The notes: generated by a model from the sequence alone, not told the origin. A DNA stretch of 30,685 nt from Methylopumilus sp036745495 (GCA_036745495.1 DAIOGA010000008.1:1-30685); one strand, 5' to 3'; shown: positions 8,800-16,827, counted from the stretch's first letter. Made by a program: numbers and translations.

Positions 8800-8813
8800 G
8801 GCGAAAAATCGCC
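8800..8813 (-). other. Short hairpin in the pycA leader
   Basis: GGCGA at 8800-8804 pairs with TCGCC at 8809-8813 around a four-base A/T loop, about 20 bases upstream of the pycA start and downstream of its candidate -10. It is the most GC-rich spot of this spacer. It may be a leader hairpin or an operator; there is no direct evidence for either. Confidence 0.35.
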
Positions 8814-8835
8814 AAATTAGGGTTAATTTAAGAAA

Positions 8836-8844
8836 ATTATAGCA
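8836..8844 (-). promoter_or_regulatory. Candidate extended -10 promoter for pycA
   Basis: Read on the minus strand, the sequence is TGCTATAAT: a perfect -10 hexamer (8836-8841) with the TGn extension (8842-8844). No strong -35 is present, which extended -10 promoters tolerate. The predicted start of transcription leaves a leader of roughly 50 bases before the pycA ATG. Confidence 0.5.
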
Positions 8845-8856
8845 TGTCATTTCTTA

Positions 8857-8862
8857 TATAAT
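8857..8862 (+). promoter_or_regulatory. Candidate -10 element for the yceD-rpmF-plsX-fab run
   Basis: A perfect TATAAT lies 29 bases before the yceD ATG in the divergent spacer. The -35 region at the right distance is weak (A/T only), so this rests on the -10 and on the position before a long co-directional gene run. Confidence 0.4.
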
Positions 8863-8891
8863 AATCATGTCTTTTAACCCGAAAACTATTG

Positions 8892-9383
8892 ATGGAACAG
8901 CATATAGACAATATTGATTTTTCAAGAAAATCAAGAGAAATTCGTGATATAATTCGCCTCTCTGATTTTAAGCGATTGCAGGATTTATGCTTAAATCTCG
9001 AAGACTCAGTTGCTTTTGTTTTAAGAGGCTTCGAAAACAAACATAGAGAGCCTTGTTTAGAGCTATTCATCGAAGGTAAATTAGATTTAATTTGCCAAAG
9101 ATGTTCAGAAAAATTAGAGCATAAAATTTTTTTAAAATCAGGATTTTTAATTAAAGAAGAAACGCAACTCACAGATTTTCAGGTTGATGACCATGCGGAT
9201 TACGATTTAATTGAAAGTAGTGTAAAGATGGATGTGTTAAGTCTTATTGAAGATGAAATCATACTTTCTTTACCGGTAGCGCCAAAACATGAAAATGATA
9301 AATGTCACTACGAAAAAACTGATGAAATGCTAGATCGTATTCATCCGTTTGCTGATTTAAAACAAAAATTATATAAAAATTAA
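8892..9383 (+). CDS. yceD: YceD/DUF177 family protein (23S rRNA accumulation protein)
   Basis: This 163-residue protein matches the YceD/DUF177 family, nearly always encoded just before rpmF and linked to 23S rRNA accumulation or the large subunit. The family hallmark is a pair of cysteines in LICQRCSEKL around residue 72, and the acidic segment EDEIILSLPVAPKHE followed by a Cys-containing motif also fits. I start at the ATG at 8892; a TTG one codon earlier (8889) is possible. No strong Shine-Dalgarno site precedes either. rpmF follows after 14 bases. The spacer upstream is shared with the divergent pycA gene. Confidence 0.9.
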   Translation: MEQHIDNIDFSRKSREIRDIIRLSDFKRLQDLCLNLEDSVAFVLRGFENKHREPCLELFIEGKLDLICQRCSEKLEHKIFLKSGFLIKEETQLTDFQVDDHADYDLIESSVKMDVLSLIEDEIILSLPVAPKHENDKCHYEKTDEMLDRIHPFADLKQKLYKN

Positions 9384-9397
9384 ATTTAGGAGTTGCT

Positions 9398-9577
9398 ATG
9401 GCTGTTCAGCAAAATAAAAAATCACCTTCAAAACGTGGAATGCATCGTTCTCACGATTTTTTATCCAATCCACCACTTGCTGTAGAACCAACTACTGGCG
9501 AAGTTCATTTGCGTCATCATGTAAGCCCAACAGGCTATTATCGAGGCAAAAAAGTTATTCAGAATAAATCAGAATAA
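9398..9577 (+). CDS. rpmF: 50S ribosomal protein L32
   Basis: A 59-residue basic protein starts at ATG 9398, with a clear TAGGAG ribosome binding site about seven bases upstream. The N-terminus AVQQNKKSPSKRGMHRSHD is the L32 signature, followed by the SNPPLAVEPTTGEVHLRHH and GYYRGKKV segments typical of proteobacterial L32. L32 is part of the large ribosomal subunit. The location between yceD and plsX is the standard one. The stop codon lies inside the left arm of a perfect 18-base inverted repeat, so a hairpin can form right at the end of the message. Confidence 0.97.
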   Translation: MAVQQNKKSPSKRGMHRSHDFLSNPPLAVEPTTGEVHLRHHVSPTGYYRGKKVIQNKSE

Positions 9578-9604
9578 TTCTTTTTCAATTATTCTGATTT
9601 ATTC
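9562..9604 (+). terminator. Perfect 18-base inverted repeat at the end of rpmF (partial terminator or mRNA stabiliser)
   Basis: The left arm GAATAAATCAGAATAATT (9562-9579) is perfectly complementary to AATTATTCTGATTTATTC (9587-9604) with a seven-base loop. The left arm includes the rpmF stop codon. The stem is long but AT-rich, and no run of T follows, so it is not a textbook terminator. It could lower read-through into plsX or protect the rpmF message from 3' exonucleases. Confidence 0.65.
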
Positions 9605-9613
9605 CTTTCATTG

Positions 9614-9631
9614 CTCTTAAAGCATTAAGAG
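9614..9631 (+). promoter_or_regulatory. Small hairpin covering the plsX ribosome binding site
   Basis: CTCTTAA (9614-9620) pairs with TTAAGAG (9625-9631) over a four-base loop. The right arm holds the only purine-rich stretch, AAGAGAA, before the plsX ATG at 9637, so the hairpin could mask ribosome binding. The stem is short and AT-rich; a regulatory role is inference. Confidence 0.35.
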
Positions 9632-9636
9632 AATAA

Positions 9637-10668
9637 ATGACAATTACCCTAGCAGTTGACGCAATGGGCGGGGATCATGGCCCTAAAGTCACCATTCCAG
9701 CTTCCATCAATGCGTTATCAAAATATGACCAACTTCACATTATTTTAGTTGGCGATAAAGAGCTCATTCAAAAAGAACTTCAAAAAAATAAATACACCAA
9801 TACACGCTTATCGATTCAACATGCAAGTGAAGTGGTTGAAATGGATGAATCTCCCCAAAGCGCTTTAAAAAATAAAAAAGATTCTTCCATGCGTATTGCA
9901 ATTAATCTAATAAAGGAAGAAAAAGCCCAGGCTTGTGTAAGCGCTGGCAATACTGGCGCACTTATGGCAACCGCACGCTATGTGTTAAAAATGTTACCAG
10001 GTATTGATAGACCTGCTATTGCATCAAGTTTACCCAGCCAAAAAGGCACAACCTATATGTTAGATCTTGGCGCTAATACAGACTGCACGGCGGAGCATTT
10101 ATTACAATTCGCAGTCATGGGCGCCATGCTCGTCAGCTCAGTGACAGGAAATCCTAAACCTTCTGTGGGGCTCTTGAATATTGGCTCAGAAGACATCAAA
10201 GGCAATGAAATTGTTAAAGAGGCTGGTGAACTCCTTCGTCGAAGTCATCTTAATTTCTATGGTAATGTTGAAGGTAATGATATTTTTAAGGGCACAACTG
10301 ATGTCGTTGTATGCGATGGGTTTGTAGGCAATGTGGCGCTAAAAACTGCTGAAGGAATTGCTCAATTAATGGGTCGATTTTTAACACAAGAATTTAAGCG
10401 TAATTGGATTACAAAGCTTATGGCGTTTGTTTCCTTGCTTGTTCTTAATCGATTCAAAAAAAGACTCGACCCTAGAAGGTATAACGGAGCTAGCTTTTTA
10501 GGCCTCAAGGGCATTGTAGTTAAAAGCCATGGTGGAGCTGACAGCTATTCTTTCTTTTTTGCAATTCAGACAGCCATCGAAGAATCAAAAAATAATGTAT
10601 TAGAAAAAATACAAAAACAACTTGAATTAGAAATGCCTTTAGATATTTCATCATCAGAGCATATATGA
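9637..10668 (+). CDS. plsX: Phosphate acyltransferase PlsX
   Basis: PlsX converts acyl-ACP to acyl-phosphate, the donor for PlsY in phospholipid synthesis, and works at the inner face of the membrane. The 343-residue protein shows DAMGGDHGP at 8-16 and SAGNTGALM at 102-110, both family signatures, as well as the GNVEGNDIFKG and VVCDGFVGNVALK segments. Length is normal. The gene lies between rpmF and fabH as in most proteobacteria and overlaps fabH by four bases (ATGA). A short hairpin covers the probable ribosome binding site. Confidence 0.97.
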   Translation: MTITLAVDAMGGDHGPKVTIPASINALSKYDQLHIILVGDKELIQKELQKNKYTNTRLSIQHASEVVEMDESPQSALKNKKDSSMRIAINLIKEEKAQACVSAGNTGALMATARYVLKMLPGIDRPAIASSLPSQKGTTYMLDLGANTDCTAEHLLQFAVMGAMLVSSVTGNPKPSVGLLNIGSEDIKGNEIVKEAGELLRRSHLNFYGNVEGNDIFKGTTDVVVCDGFVGNVALKTAEGIAQLMGRFLTQEFKRNWITKLMAFVSLLVLNRFKKRLDPRRYNGASFLGLKGIVVKSHGGADSYSFFFAIQTAIEESKNNVLEKIQKQLELEMPLDISSSEHI

Positions 10669-11618
10669 TTTATTCAAAAATTATAGGTACAGGAAGTTAT
10701 CTCCCTGAAAAAATACTTAACAATCGCGATCTTGAAAAAATGTTTGAGACGACTGATGAGTGGATTACGACAAGAACAGGCATTAAAGAAAGACATATCG
10801 TATCGGCACATCAATACACAAGCGATTTAGCAGTAGAAGCGGCTAAAAAGGCAATTGAAGCTTCTGGTATCAATGCAAATAAAATCGACCTTATCATTAT
10901 AGCAACTACTACACCCGATAAAATATTTCCAAGTACAGCATGTATTGTTCAAACAAAGCTTGGCTTATCATTATGTCCAGCATTTGATATTCAAGCAGTA
11001 TGTAGCGGTTTTGTTTACTCGCTTTCTGTCGCAGATAATTTTATTAAAACAGGCGCTGCAAAATGCGTGTTAGTAATTGGTGCTGAAACTATGTCACGCA
11101 TTACAGATTATTCTGATCGAAGTAACGCTATTCTTTGGGGTGATGGTGCGGGCGCCATTATTCTTGAGTCATCAGATCAGCCCGGTATTTTATCTACCCA
11201 TATTCATGCGGATGGTTCTTATGAAAAATTACTTCATGTACCTAGTGGCGTATCACATCAAAAAGGAAAAGCCACCATTGAAATGCAAGGTAATCAAGTG
11301 TTTAAGATTGCTGTGAATACATTAGATTCTATTGTTGATGAAACACTCGAAATGAATCAATTAGAAAAATCAGATATTGATTGGCTTGTGCCTCATCAAG
11401 CTAATATTCGAATTTTAGAAGCCACTGCAAAAAAATTAAATATGAGCATGGATCGTGTCATTGTGACCATTGACAGGCATGGCAATACTTCAGCTGCTTC
11501 AATTCCTCTAGCTCTAGATACAGCTATTCGAGAACATAAAATTAAAAGGGGTGAAACACTTTTGATGGAAGCTTTCGGCGGTGGGTTCACATGGGGATCA
11601 GCTTTAATTAAATATTAG
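10665..11618 (+). CDS. fabH: 3-oxoacyl-ACP synthase III FabH
   Basis: FabH condenses acetyl-CoA with malonyl-ACP and so starts each fatty acid chain. The 317-residue thiolase-fold protein has the catalytic triad Cys113 (AVCSGF), His244 (VPHQANIR) and Asn274 (HGNTSAAS), in the same positions as in E. coli FabH within a residue or two. The C-terminus FGGGFTWGSALIKY is also standard. The start codon overlaps the plsX stop (ATGA), indicating coupled translation. Confidence 0.98.
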   Translation: MIYSKIIGTGSYLPEKILNNRDLEKMFETTDEWITTRTGIKERHIVSAHQYTSDLAVEAAKKAIEASGINANKIDLIIIATTTPDKIFPSTACIVQTKLGLSLCPAFDIQAVCSGFVYSLSVADNFIKTGAAKCVLVIGAETMSRITDYSDRSNAILWGDGAGAIILESSDQPGILSTHIHADGSYEKLLHVPSGVSHQKGKATIEMQGNQVFKIAVNTLDSIVDETLEMNQLEKSDIDWLVPHQANIRILEATAKKLNMSMDRVIVTIDRHGNTSAASIPLALDTAIREHKIKRGETLLMEAFGGGFTWGSALIKY

Positions 11619-11654
11619 AAATCAAATAGTTAATATAAAAATATTAAGTAAATT

Positions 11655-12584
11655 ATGAACAAATTCTCCTTTATTTTTCCTGGTCAGGGTTCGCAGTCCG
11701 TTGGCATGATGGCAGATTTTAATGATCATCCCTTGATTCGTTCAACTTTTAATGAGGCTTCTGACGTTCTCAATATTGATTTTTGGAAAATGGCTACCGA
11801 GCCTAACGAAGAGATTAATCAAACAATCCATACGCAACCTATACTTTTAACAGCAGGCATTGCAACATGGCGTCTCTGGCAATCTAAAACAGATAAAATT
11901 CCAAGTTATCTTGCAGGGCATAGTCTCGGTGAATATTCAGCTCTTGTCGCATCAGATGCCATTGAATTCAAAGACGCTTTAAAGCTTGTTAAATTTAGAG
12001 CAGAAGTTATGCAAAGAGCTGTTCCTGAAGGTGTGGGTGCTATGGCTGCTATTCTTGGAATGAGCGATGAAGAAGTCGTAAATGCATGTAAAGAAGCTCA
12101 AGAAAATGAAGTAGTTGAAGCAGTAAACTTTAACTCACCAGGGCAGGTGGTTATTGCAGGTAATGTTTTAGCTGTTGAGAGAGCTATTGAAGTTGCAAAA
12201 GCAAAAGGCGCTAAACGCGCCATTCTTTTACCTGTTAGCGTCCCTTCACATTGCTCTCTAATGCAAAAAGCATCTGAAGAGCTAAGAGAGTATTTGAATG
12301 ATATTACGATTAAAAAACCAGCTATTGCCGTTATTCATAATGTAGATGTTATGGACCATAATGATGTAAACAAAATTAAAGACGCCCTCTCAAAACAACT
12401 CTGTCATCCGGTAAGATGGGTTGAAACAATTGAAAAGATCACATTAAATAAAATTACGCACATAGCAGAATGTGGCCCAGGTAAAGTGCTCACAGGACTC
12501 ACGAAGCGTATCTCAGCTGAATTACAGAGTATCGCTCTTGTGAATGAAAATGCTTTAGATGAATTTAAAACACTTACACAATAA
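11655..12584 (+). CDS. fabD: Malonyl-CoA:ACP transacylase FabD
   Basis: FabD loads malonyl groups onto ACP for fatty acid synthesis. The 309-residue protein begins with the FIFPGQGSQ oxyanion-hole motif at 7-15. The nucleophile Ser90 sits in AGHSLGEYSAL and the catalytic His199 in VPSHC. Length matches the E. coli protein. A 36-base A/T-rich spacer separates it from fabH and holds a small taatat/atatta inverted repeat of doubtful meaning; no strong Shine-Dalgarno site is visible. Confidence 0.97.
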   Translation: MNKFSFIFPGQGSQSVGMMADFNDHPLIRSTFNEASDVLNIDFWKMATEPNEEINQTIHTQPILLTAGIATWRLWQSKTDKIPSYLAGHSLGEYSALVASDAIEFKDALKLVKFRAEVMQRAVPEGVGAMAAILGMSDEEVVNACKEAQENEVVEAVNFNSPGQVVIAGNVLAVERAIEVAKAKGAKRAILLPVSVPSHCSLMQKASEELREYLNDITIKKPAIAVIHNVDVMDHNDVNKIKDALSKQLCHPVRWVETIEKITLNKITHIAECGPGKVLTGLTKRISAELQSIALVNENALDEFKTLTQ

Positions 12585-12602
12585 AACTATTTAGGAAAAA
12601 AT

Positions 12603-13352
12603 ATGTTTATTAATCTTGAAAATCAAATTGCACTTGTAACAGGCGCTAGCAGAGGTATTGGTCAATCTATTGCATTAAGCTTGGGAAAACAAAAAGCTTT
12701 CGTGATTGGAACTGCAACGACGGAAGATGGAGCACAAAAAATTTCAGCTTTTCTTAAAGAGCAAAATATCGCAGGCAAGGGAATTAAATTAGATGTTAAT
12801 GATAATGAGGCGATTCTTAAAACAGTAGATGACATTATTAAAGAACATGGTGATATCTCAATACTTGTAAATAATGCCGGTATTACTAAAGATATGTTGC
12901 TTATGCGAATGAAAGAAGAGGAGTGGGATGATGTTATCTCAACCAATTTAAAATCTATTTTTCGCATGAGTCAGGCACTCATTCGAAGTATGATGAAAAG
13001 TCGCTACGGTAGAATTATTAATATTACTTCTGTAGTGGGCCACATGGGTAATGCAGGCCAAACAAATTACGCCGCTGCAAAAGCAGGCGTTACTGGGTTC
13101 ACAAAATCCTTAGCTAAAGAAATTGGTAGTCGAGGAATTACAGTAAATTGCGTAGCGCCTGGATTCATTGATACCGACATGACAAAAGGATTGTCAGAAG
13201 ACCATAAAAAGCAGCTTCTAGATCATGTTCCATTAGGTCGTTTAGGAAATCCTGAAGATATTGGTGCTGCTGTATGCTTTTTGGCTTCAAAAGAAGCGTC
13301 TTATATCACAGGTGAGACCCTTCATGTCAATGGTGGAATGTTGATGATTTAA
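12603..13352 (+). CDS. fabG: 3-oxoacyl-ACP reductase FabG
   Basis: FabG reduces 3-oxoacyl-ACP with NADPH in each elongation cycle. The 249-residue short-chain dehydrogenase has the cofactor loop TGASRGIG at 13-20, NNAG at 90-93, and the catalytic Ser143, Tyr156 and Lys160 in the YAAAK context. The C-terminal HVNGGM motif is standard for FabG. The ATG is preceded by TTAGGAAAAA, a good ribosome binding site. It follows fabD by 18 bases. Confidence 0.98.
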   Translation: MFINLENQIALVTGASRGIGQSIALSLGKQKAFVIGTATTEDGAQKISAFLKEQNIAGKGIKLDVNDNEAILKTVDDIIKEHGDISILVNNAGITKDMLLMRMKEEEWDDVISTNLKSIFRMSQALIRSMMKSRYGRIINITSVVGHMGNAGQTNYAAAKAGVTGFTKSLAKEIGSRGITVNCVAPGFIDTDMTKGLSEDHKKQLLDHVPLGRLGNPEDIGAAVCFLASKEASYITGETLHVNGGMLMI

Positions 13353-13392
13353 GTTATTTTTTTAACTTTATTACAAAATTCTTAACAAGATT

Positions 13393-13401
13393 TGTTAAAA
13401 T
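13393..13401 (+). promoter_or_regulatory. Candidate extended -10 promoter for acpP
   Basis: TGTTAAAAT reads as TGn plus a -10 hexamer with one mismatch (TAAAAT, 13396-13401), 46 bases before the acpP ATG. It sits in the 95-base fabG-acpP spacer, where acpP of other bacteria often has its own promoter. A TTAACAA/TTGTTAA inverted repeat (13382-13398) overlaps it and could be an operator. The -35 is weak. Confidence 0.45.
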
Positions 13402-13447
13402 AACGCATGGCTTCAGTGCCATTTCTTAAATAAAAGGGGTATTTTAG

Positions 13448-13684
13448 ATGTCTGACATCGAACAACGTGTAAAAAAAATTGTTGCAGAACAACTTGGCAC
13501 CAAAGAAGCTGATGTAAAAAATACATCATCATTTGTAGATGATTTAGGCGCCGATTCACTTGATACAGTTGAACTCGTAATGGCTTTAGAAGAAGAGTTT
13601 GATTGTGAAATTCCTGACGAAGAAGCTGAAAAGATTACTACAGTTCAGCAAGCCGTTGATTACATCAACAAAAATTTAAAATAA
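13448..13684 (+). CDS. acpP: Acyl carrier protein
   Basis: This 78-residue acidic protein is the acyl carrier of fatty acid and lipid A synthesis. The 4'-phosphopantetheine attachment site is Ser37 in DDLGADSLDTVEL. Length and composition match bacterial AcpP closely. An AAAAGGGG purine stretch lies about seven bases before the ATG. The 95-base spacer upstream holds an extended -10 candidate and a small ATGGC/GCCAT hairpin (13407-13422). A strong hairpin follows the gene, before fabF, consistent with a high dose of acpP relative to its neighbours. Confidence 0.98.
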   Translation: MSDIEQRVKKIVAEQLGTKEADVKNTSSFVDDLGADSLDTVELVMALEEEFDCEIPDEEAEKITTVQQAVDYINKNLK

Positions 13685-13695
13685 TTCAAATGTTG

Positions 13696-13727
13696 CCTAA
13701 CCTTTTCTAAACATTGAAAGGGTTGGG
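13696..13727 (+). terminator. Hairpin between acpP and fabF (leaky terminator or attenuator)
   Basis: CCTAACCTTTTC (13696-13707) pairs with GAAAGGGTTGGG (13716-13727) over an eight-base loop, giving a 12-base stem with two G-U pairs as RNA. Only three T bases follow, so termination would be partial. The fabF ATG begins eight bases after the stem, so the fold also covers purine-rich bases that could act as the fabF ribosome binding site. Confidence 0.65.
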
Positions 13728-13735
13728 TTTAATCC

Positions 13736-14968
13736 ATGTCTAAGAGAAGAGTTGTAGTCACCGGTTTAGGTTTGATTACTCCAGTAGGTATAGGGGTAAA
13801 AGAATCTTGGGCCAATATCATTAACGGTCAATCGGGTATAGGTAAAATTACCAAATTCGACTGCTCAACATTTCCCTCTCAAGTCGCAGGTGAGGTCAAA
13901 AATTTCGATCCGCTTGCATATATTCCTCCTAAAGATGCACGCCGTATGGATACATTCATTCAATTCGGTATCGCAGCAGGCATTGAAGCATTTAAAGATT
14001 CTGGCATTGAAGTTACTGATAATAATAGTGAGCGCATCGGTGTGTCTATTGGATCAGGTATCGGTGGAATTAATTTAATTGAATCTACAAGCGATGTATT
14101 TGATGAAGGCGGCGTTCGTAAAGTATCGCCATTTTTTATTCCAGGCACGATCATCAATATGATCTCAGGCAATCTTTCTATTATGCTTAATTTGAAAGGC
14201 CCTAATGTCTCTATTGTGACTGCATGTACAACAGGCACGCATTCTATTGGTGATGCAGCACGAATGATTGAATATGGGGATGCTGATGTGATGTTGGCTG
14301 GTGGCTCAGAAGCTGCTATCACTGAATTATCAGTAGCTGGATTTTCTGCAGCAAAAGCACTTTCATCACGTAATGACGATCCAAAAACTGCAAGCCGTCC
14401 ATGGGATAAAGATCGCGATGGTTTTGTGATTGGCGAAGGTGCTGGCGTTATGGTTCTTGAAGAATATGAACATGCAAAACAAAGAGGTGCCAAAATTTAT
14501 GCAGAGCTTTCAGGCTATGGAATGAGTGCGGATGCTTATCATATTACCGCTCCCAACATGGATGGACCAAGACGCTCTATTGTGAATGCATTAAAAAATG
14601 CAAATGTAAACACAGATAATGTGCAATATATTAATGCGCATGGTACATCAACACCTCTTGGGGATCTTAATGAAACGAACGCAATCAAAGCTACGTTCGG
14701 AGACTTTGCTAAAAAACTCGTTGTGAACTCTACAAAATCGATGACGGGCCATTTATTAGGTGGAGCAGGTGGTATCGAATCCGTATTTACTGTTTTAGCC
14801 ATTCACAATCAAATTTCTCCACCTACAATCAATATTTTTAATCAAGATCCGGAATGCGACCTTGATTATTGTGCCAATGAAGCAAGATCAATGAAAATTG
14901 ATGTTGCGCTCAAAAATAACTTTGGTTTTGGCGGCACTAACGGAAGTCTTGTATTTAAAAAAATATAG
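13736..14968 (+). CDS. fabF: 3-oxoacyl-ACP synthase II FabF
   Basis: FabF elongates acyl-ACP with malonyl-ACP, including the temperature-sensitive C16:1 to C18:1 step known in E. coli. The 410-residue thiolase-fold protein has the Cys-His-His site: Cys164 in TACTTGTHS, His302 in NAHGTSTPLGD and His339 in TGHLLGGAGG. The C-terminus FGFGGTNGSLVF is standard. A stem-loop lies just upstream of the ATG. A 63-base spacer follows before pabC. Confidence 0.98.
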   Translation: MSKRRVVVTGLGLITPVGIGVKESWANIINGQSGIGKITKFDCSTFPSQVAGEVKNFDPLAYIPPKDARRMDTFIQFGIAAGIEAFKDSGIEVTDNNSERIGVSIGSGIGGINLIESTSDVFDEGGVRKVSPFFIPGTIINMISGNLSIMLNLKGPNVSIVTACTTGTHSIGDAARMIEYGDADVMLAGGSEAAITELSVAGFSAAKALSSRNDDPKTASRPWDKDRDGFVIGEGAGVMVLEEYEHAKQRGAKIYAELSGYGMSADAYHITAPNMDGPRRSIVNALKNANVNTDNVQYINAHGTSTPLGDLNETNAIKATFGDFAKKLVVNSTKSMTGHLLGGAGGIESVFTVLAIHNQISPPTINIFNQDPECDLDYCANEARSMKIDVALKNNFGFGGTNGSLVFKKI

Positions 14969-15031
14969 GATCTTGCAAATGGGTTTAATCTAAAATGAAC
15001 TCATTAATTACTTCACAATTGGTTTCTTAAC

Positions 15032-15847
15032 TTGTCAAAACAATTCCTCATGAATGGAAGATTTCAGAAGATCAGTCCTTTTGATCGTGCTTTTCAATAT
15101 GGCGATGGAATTTTTAGAACTTTTGTTGTGCATAATAAAAAAGTACTTCATTGGAAACATCACTACAAAAAAATAGTAGAAGATTGTCTTGCGATTAAAA
15201 TAACTCCTCCTAAAGAAAAAGATTTGTTATCCGATATTCACTCTTTATTTAAATCAAAGAAAAAATCAGTGGGAAAATTTATTATTTCAAGAGGCATTAG
15301 TGAGCGAGGCTATAAATTTAACGGGGATATTACACATAATCGTTTTTTAATTAAAACTAAAATGCCAAGCTATCCAAAAGAGTATTTTAAAATTGGCGTT
15401 AATCTTTATGTATGTAAGCAAACACTTAACCCTTCGATTCTTTCAGGTGTTAAACATCTCAATCGATTAGAAAATATTATGGCAAGACAAGAATGGAACG
15501 GTGATGATTATGCTGATGGTATTCTTCTTGATCAGAATGGATATGTGATTGAATGCATCTCCAGCAATATTTTTATGCGAATTGGAAAAACTATCTTCAC
15601 GCCAAAGATAAACCATGTTGGTATTAAGGGAGTTACAAGAGAGTTGATTATTAGAATTTCTGCGCAATTAGGTCTTAAAATTAAAGAGACGACATTTGAT
15701 TTAAATAAACTTTTAGAGAGTGATGAGGTCTTTATAACAAACAGTTTATTTGGTGTTTTACAAGTTAAAAAAATTAAAAATAAGTCTTGGCAGCATCAAG
15801 AATTGGCCTCACTATTTAACCAGTCACTCGAGAATTTAAATACATGA
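15032..15847 (+). CDS. pabC: Aminodeoxychorismate lyase PabC
   Basis: PabC, a class IV PLP enzyme, splits 4-amino-4-deoxychorismate to 4-aminobenzoate and pyruvate for folate synthesis. The 271-residue protein has SPFDRAFQYGDGIFRT at 15-30, Lys141 in GVKHLNRLENI as the expected PLP lysine, and the C-terminal VFITNSLFGVLQV segment. The fold is shared with branched-chain aminotransferases and D-amino acid transaminases, but position between fabF and mltG and the NRLE motif favour PabC. The start given is TTG; an ATG six codons on (15050, MNGRF) is also possible, and neither has a clear ribosome binding site. It overlaps mltG by four bases. Confidence 0.9.
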   Translation: MSKQFLMNGRFQKISPFDRAFQYGDGIFRTFVVHNKKVLHWKHHYKKIVEDCLAIKITPPKEKDLLSDIHSLFKSKKKSVGKFIISRGISERGYKFNGDITHNRFLIKTKMPSYPKEYFKIGVNLYVCKQTLNPSILSGVKHLNRLENIMARQEWNGDDYADGILLDQNGYVIECISSNIFMRIGKTIFTPKINHVGIKGVTRELIIRISAQLGLKIKETTFDLNKLLESDEVFITNSLFGVLQVKKIKNKSWQHQELASLFNQSLENLNT

Positions 15848-16827
15848 AAAAATGGCTTATTCGGTTAATGATTATTTTCATTCCCCTTGTAATTTGGGTT
15901 GTTCATTTTCTCATTACACCACTTCACATCAATAAAGCAGATTTAGCAATAGAGATCGAGCCTGGTAGCAGCCTTAAAACAATTGCCTTTCAACTCGTTG
16001 ATGAAAAAATTCTTAATGAGCCTTGGAGATTCATCATTCTTAGTGAAGCATTGGGACAATCTAGAAAATTAAGACCTGGCAACTATAATCTTAATCCAAA
16101 TATTACACCTTACCAATTATTAAAATCTTTTGTAGAGGGACGAGCTACAGAAGGTTCAATTACTTTCATAGAAGGGCAAGATCTTCATTCGATGTTAGAA
16201 AAAATAAAAGCGAACGATAGTATTAAAAAAACAATGAAGCCTTATGATACAAAAGCCATTGCTATAGCAATGGGGATTCCTTACGAATCAGCTGAAGGCC
16301 AATTTTTTCCTGACACTTATTATTTTAGTAGAAATACTCCTGATATCGAAATTCTCAAAAGAGCTTATAAAGCGATGCAAAAAAAATTAAATTATGAATG
16401 GGCTCATCGAGCGGAAGAGGTTCCTTACAAAAATAGCTATGAGGCCCTCACTATGGCATCTATTATTGAAAAAGAAACAGGCAAATCAATAGAGGCCAAT
16501 CTTATTTCTGGCGTATTTATACATCGATTAAGTATTAATATGAAATTACAGAGCGATCCTACGGTGATATACGGGCTTGGCAAAAAGTTTACTGGTGATA
16601 TTACAAAAAAGGATTTGATTACTGATACACCATATAATACATATACTAGAGAGGGGTTGCCTCCAGGCCCTATCACTATGCCAAGTTTAATTTCTATTCG
16701 AGCTGCGCTTCACCCAACAAAAACAGACGCACTCTATTTTGTGGGTAAGGGTGATGGCACCCATTATTTTTCTTCGAATTTGAATGAACATAATAATGCT
16801 GTAAGAAAGTACCAAACTAAAAGATGA
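15844..16827 (+). CDS. mltG: Endolytic murein transglycosylase MltG
   Basis: MltG (YceG) cuts nascent peptidoglycan strands and is thought to end glycan chain growth. The 327-residue protein has one N-terminal membrane segment (about 8-26) with its catalytic part in the periplasm. Glu209 in ASIIEKETG matches the catalytic Glu218 of E. coli. The FFPDTYYFSR, LQSDPTVIYG and YNTYTREGLPPGPI segments are family signatures. Start overlaps the pabC stop (ATGA) and its stop overlaps the tmk start (ATGA). Confidence 0.96.
   Translation: MKKWLIRLMIIFIPLVIWVVHFLITPLHINKADLAIEIEPGSSLKTIAFQLVDEKILNEPWRFIILSEALGQSRKLRPGNYNLNPNITPYQLLKSFVEGRATEGSITFIEGQDLHSMLEKIKANDSIKKTMKPYDTKAIAIAMGIPYESAEGQFFPDTYYFSRNTPDIEILKRAYKAMQKKLNYEWAHRAEEVPYKNSYEALTMASIIEKETGKSIEANLISGVFIHRLSINMKLQSDPTVIYGLGKKFTGDITKKDLITDTPYNTYTREGLPPGPITMPSLISIRAALHPTKTDALYFVGKGDGTHYFSSNLNEHNNAVRKYQTKR

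Noticed and set aside
11631..11646. TAATAT/ATATTA inverted repeat before fabD as a terminator
   Set aside because: Six A/T pairs only, expected by chance in such spacers, and no T-run follows.
13960..14493. 177-codon minus-strand frame inside fabF
   Set aside because: It is antisense to the well-supported fabF coding region; long antisense frames are common opposite conserved genes.
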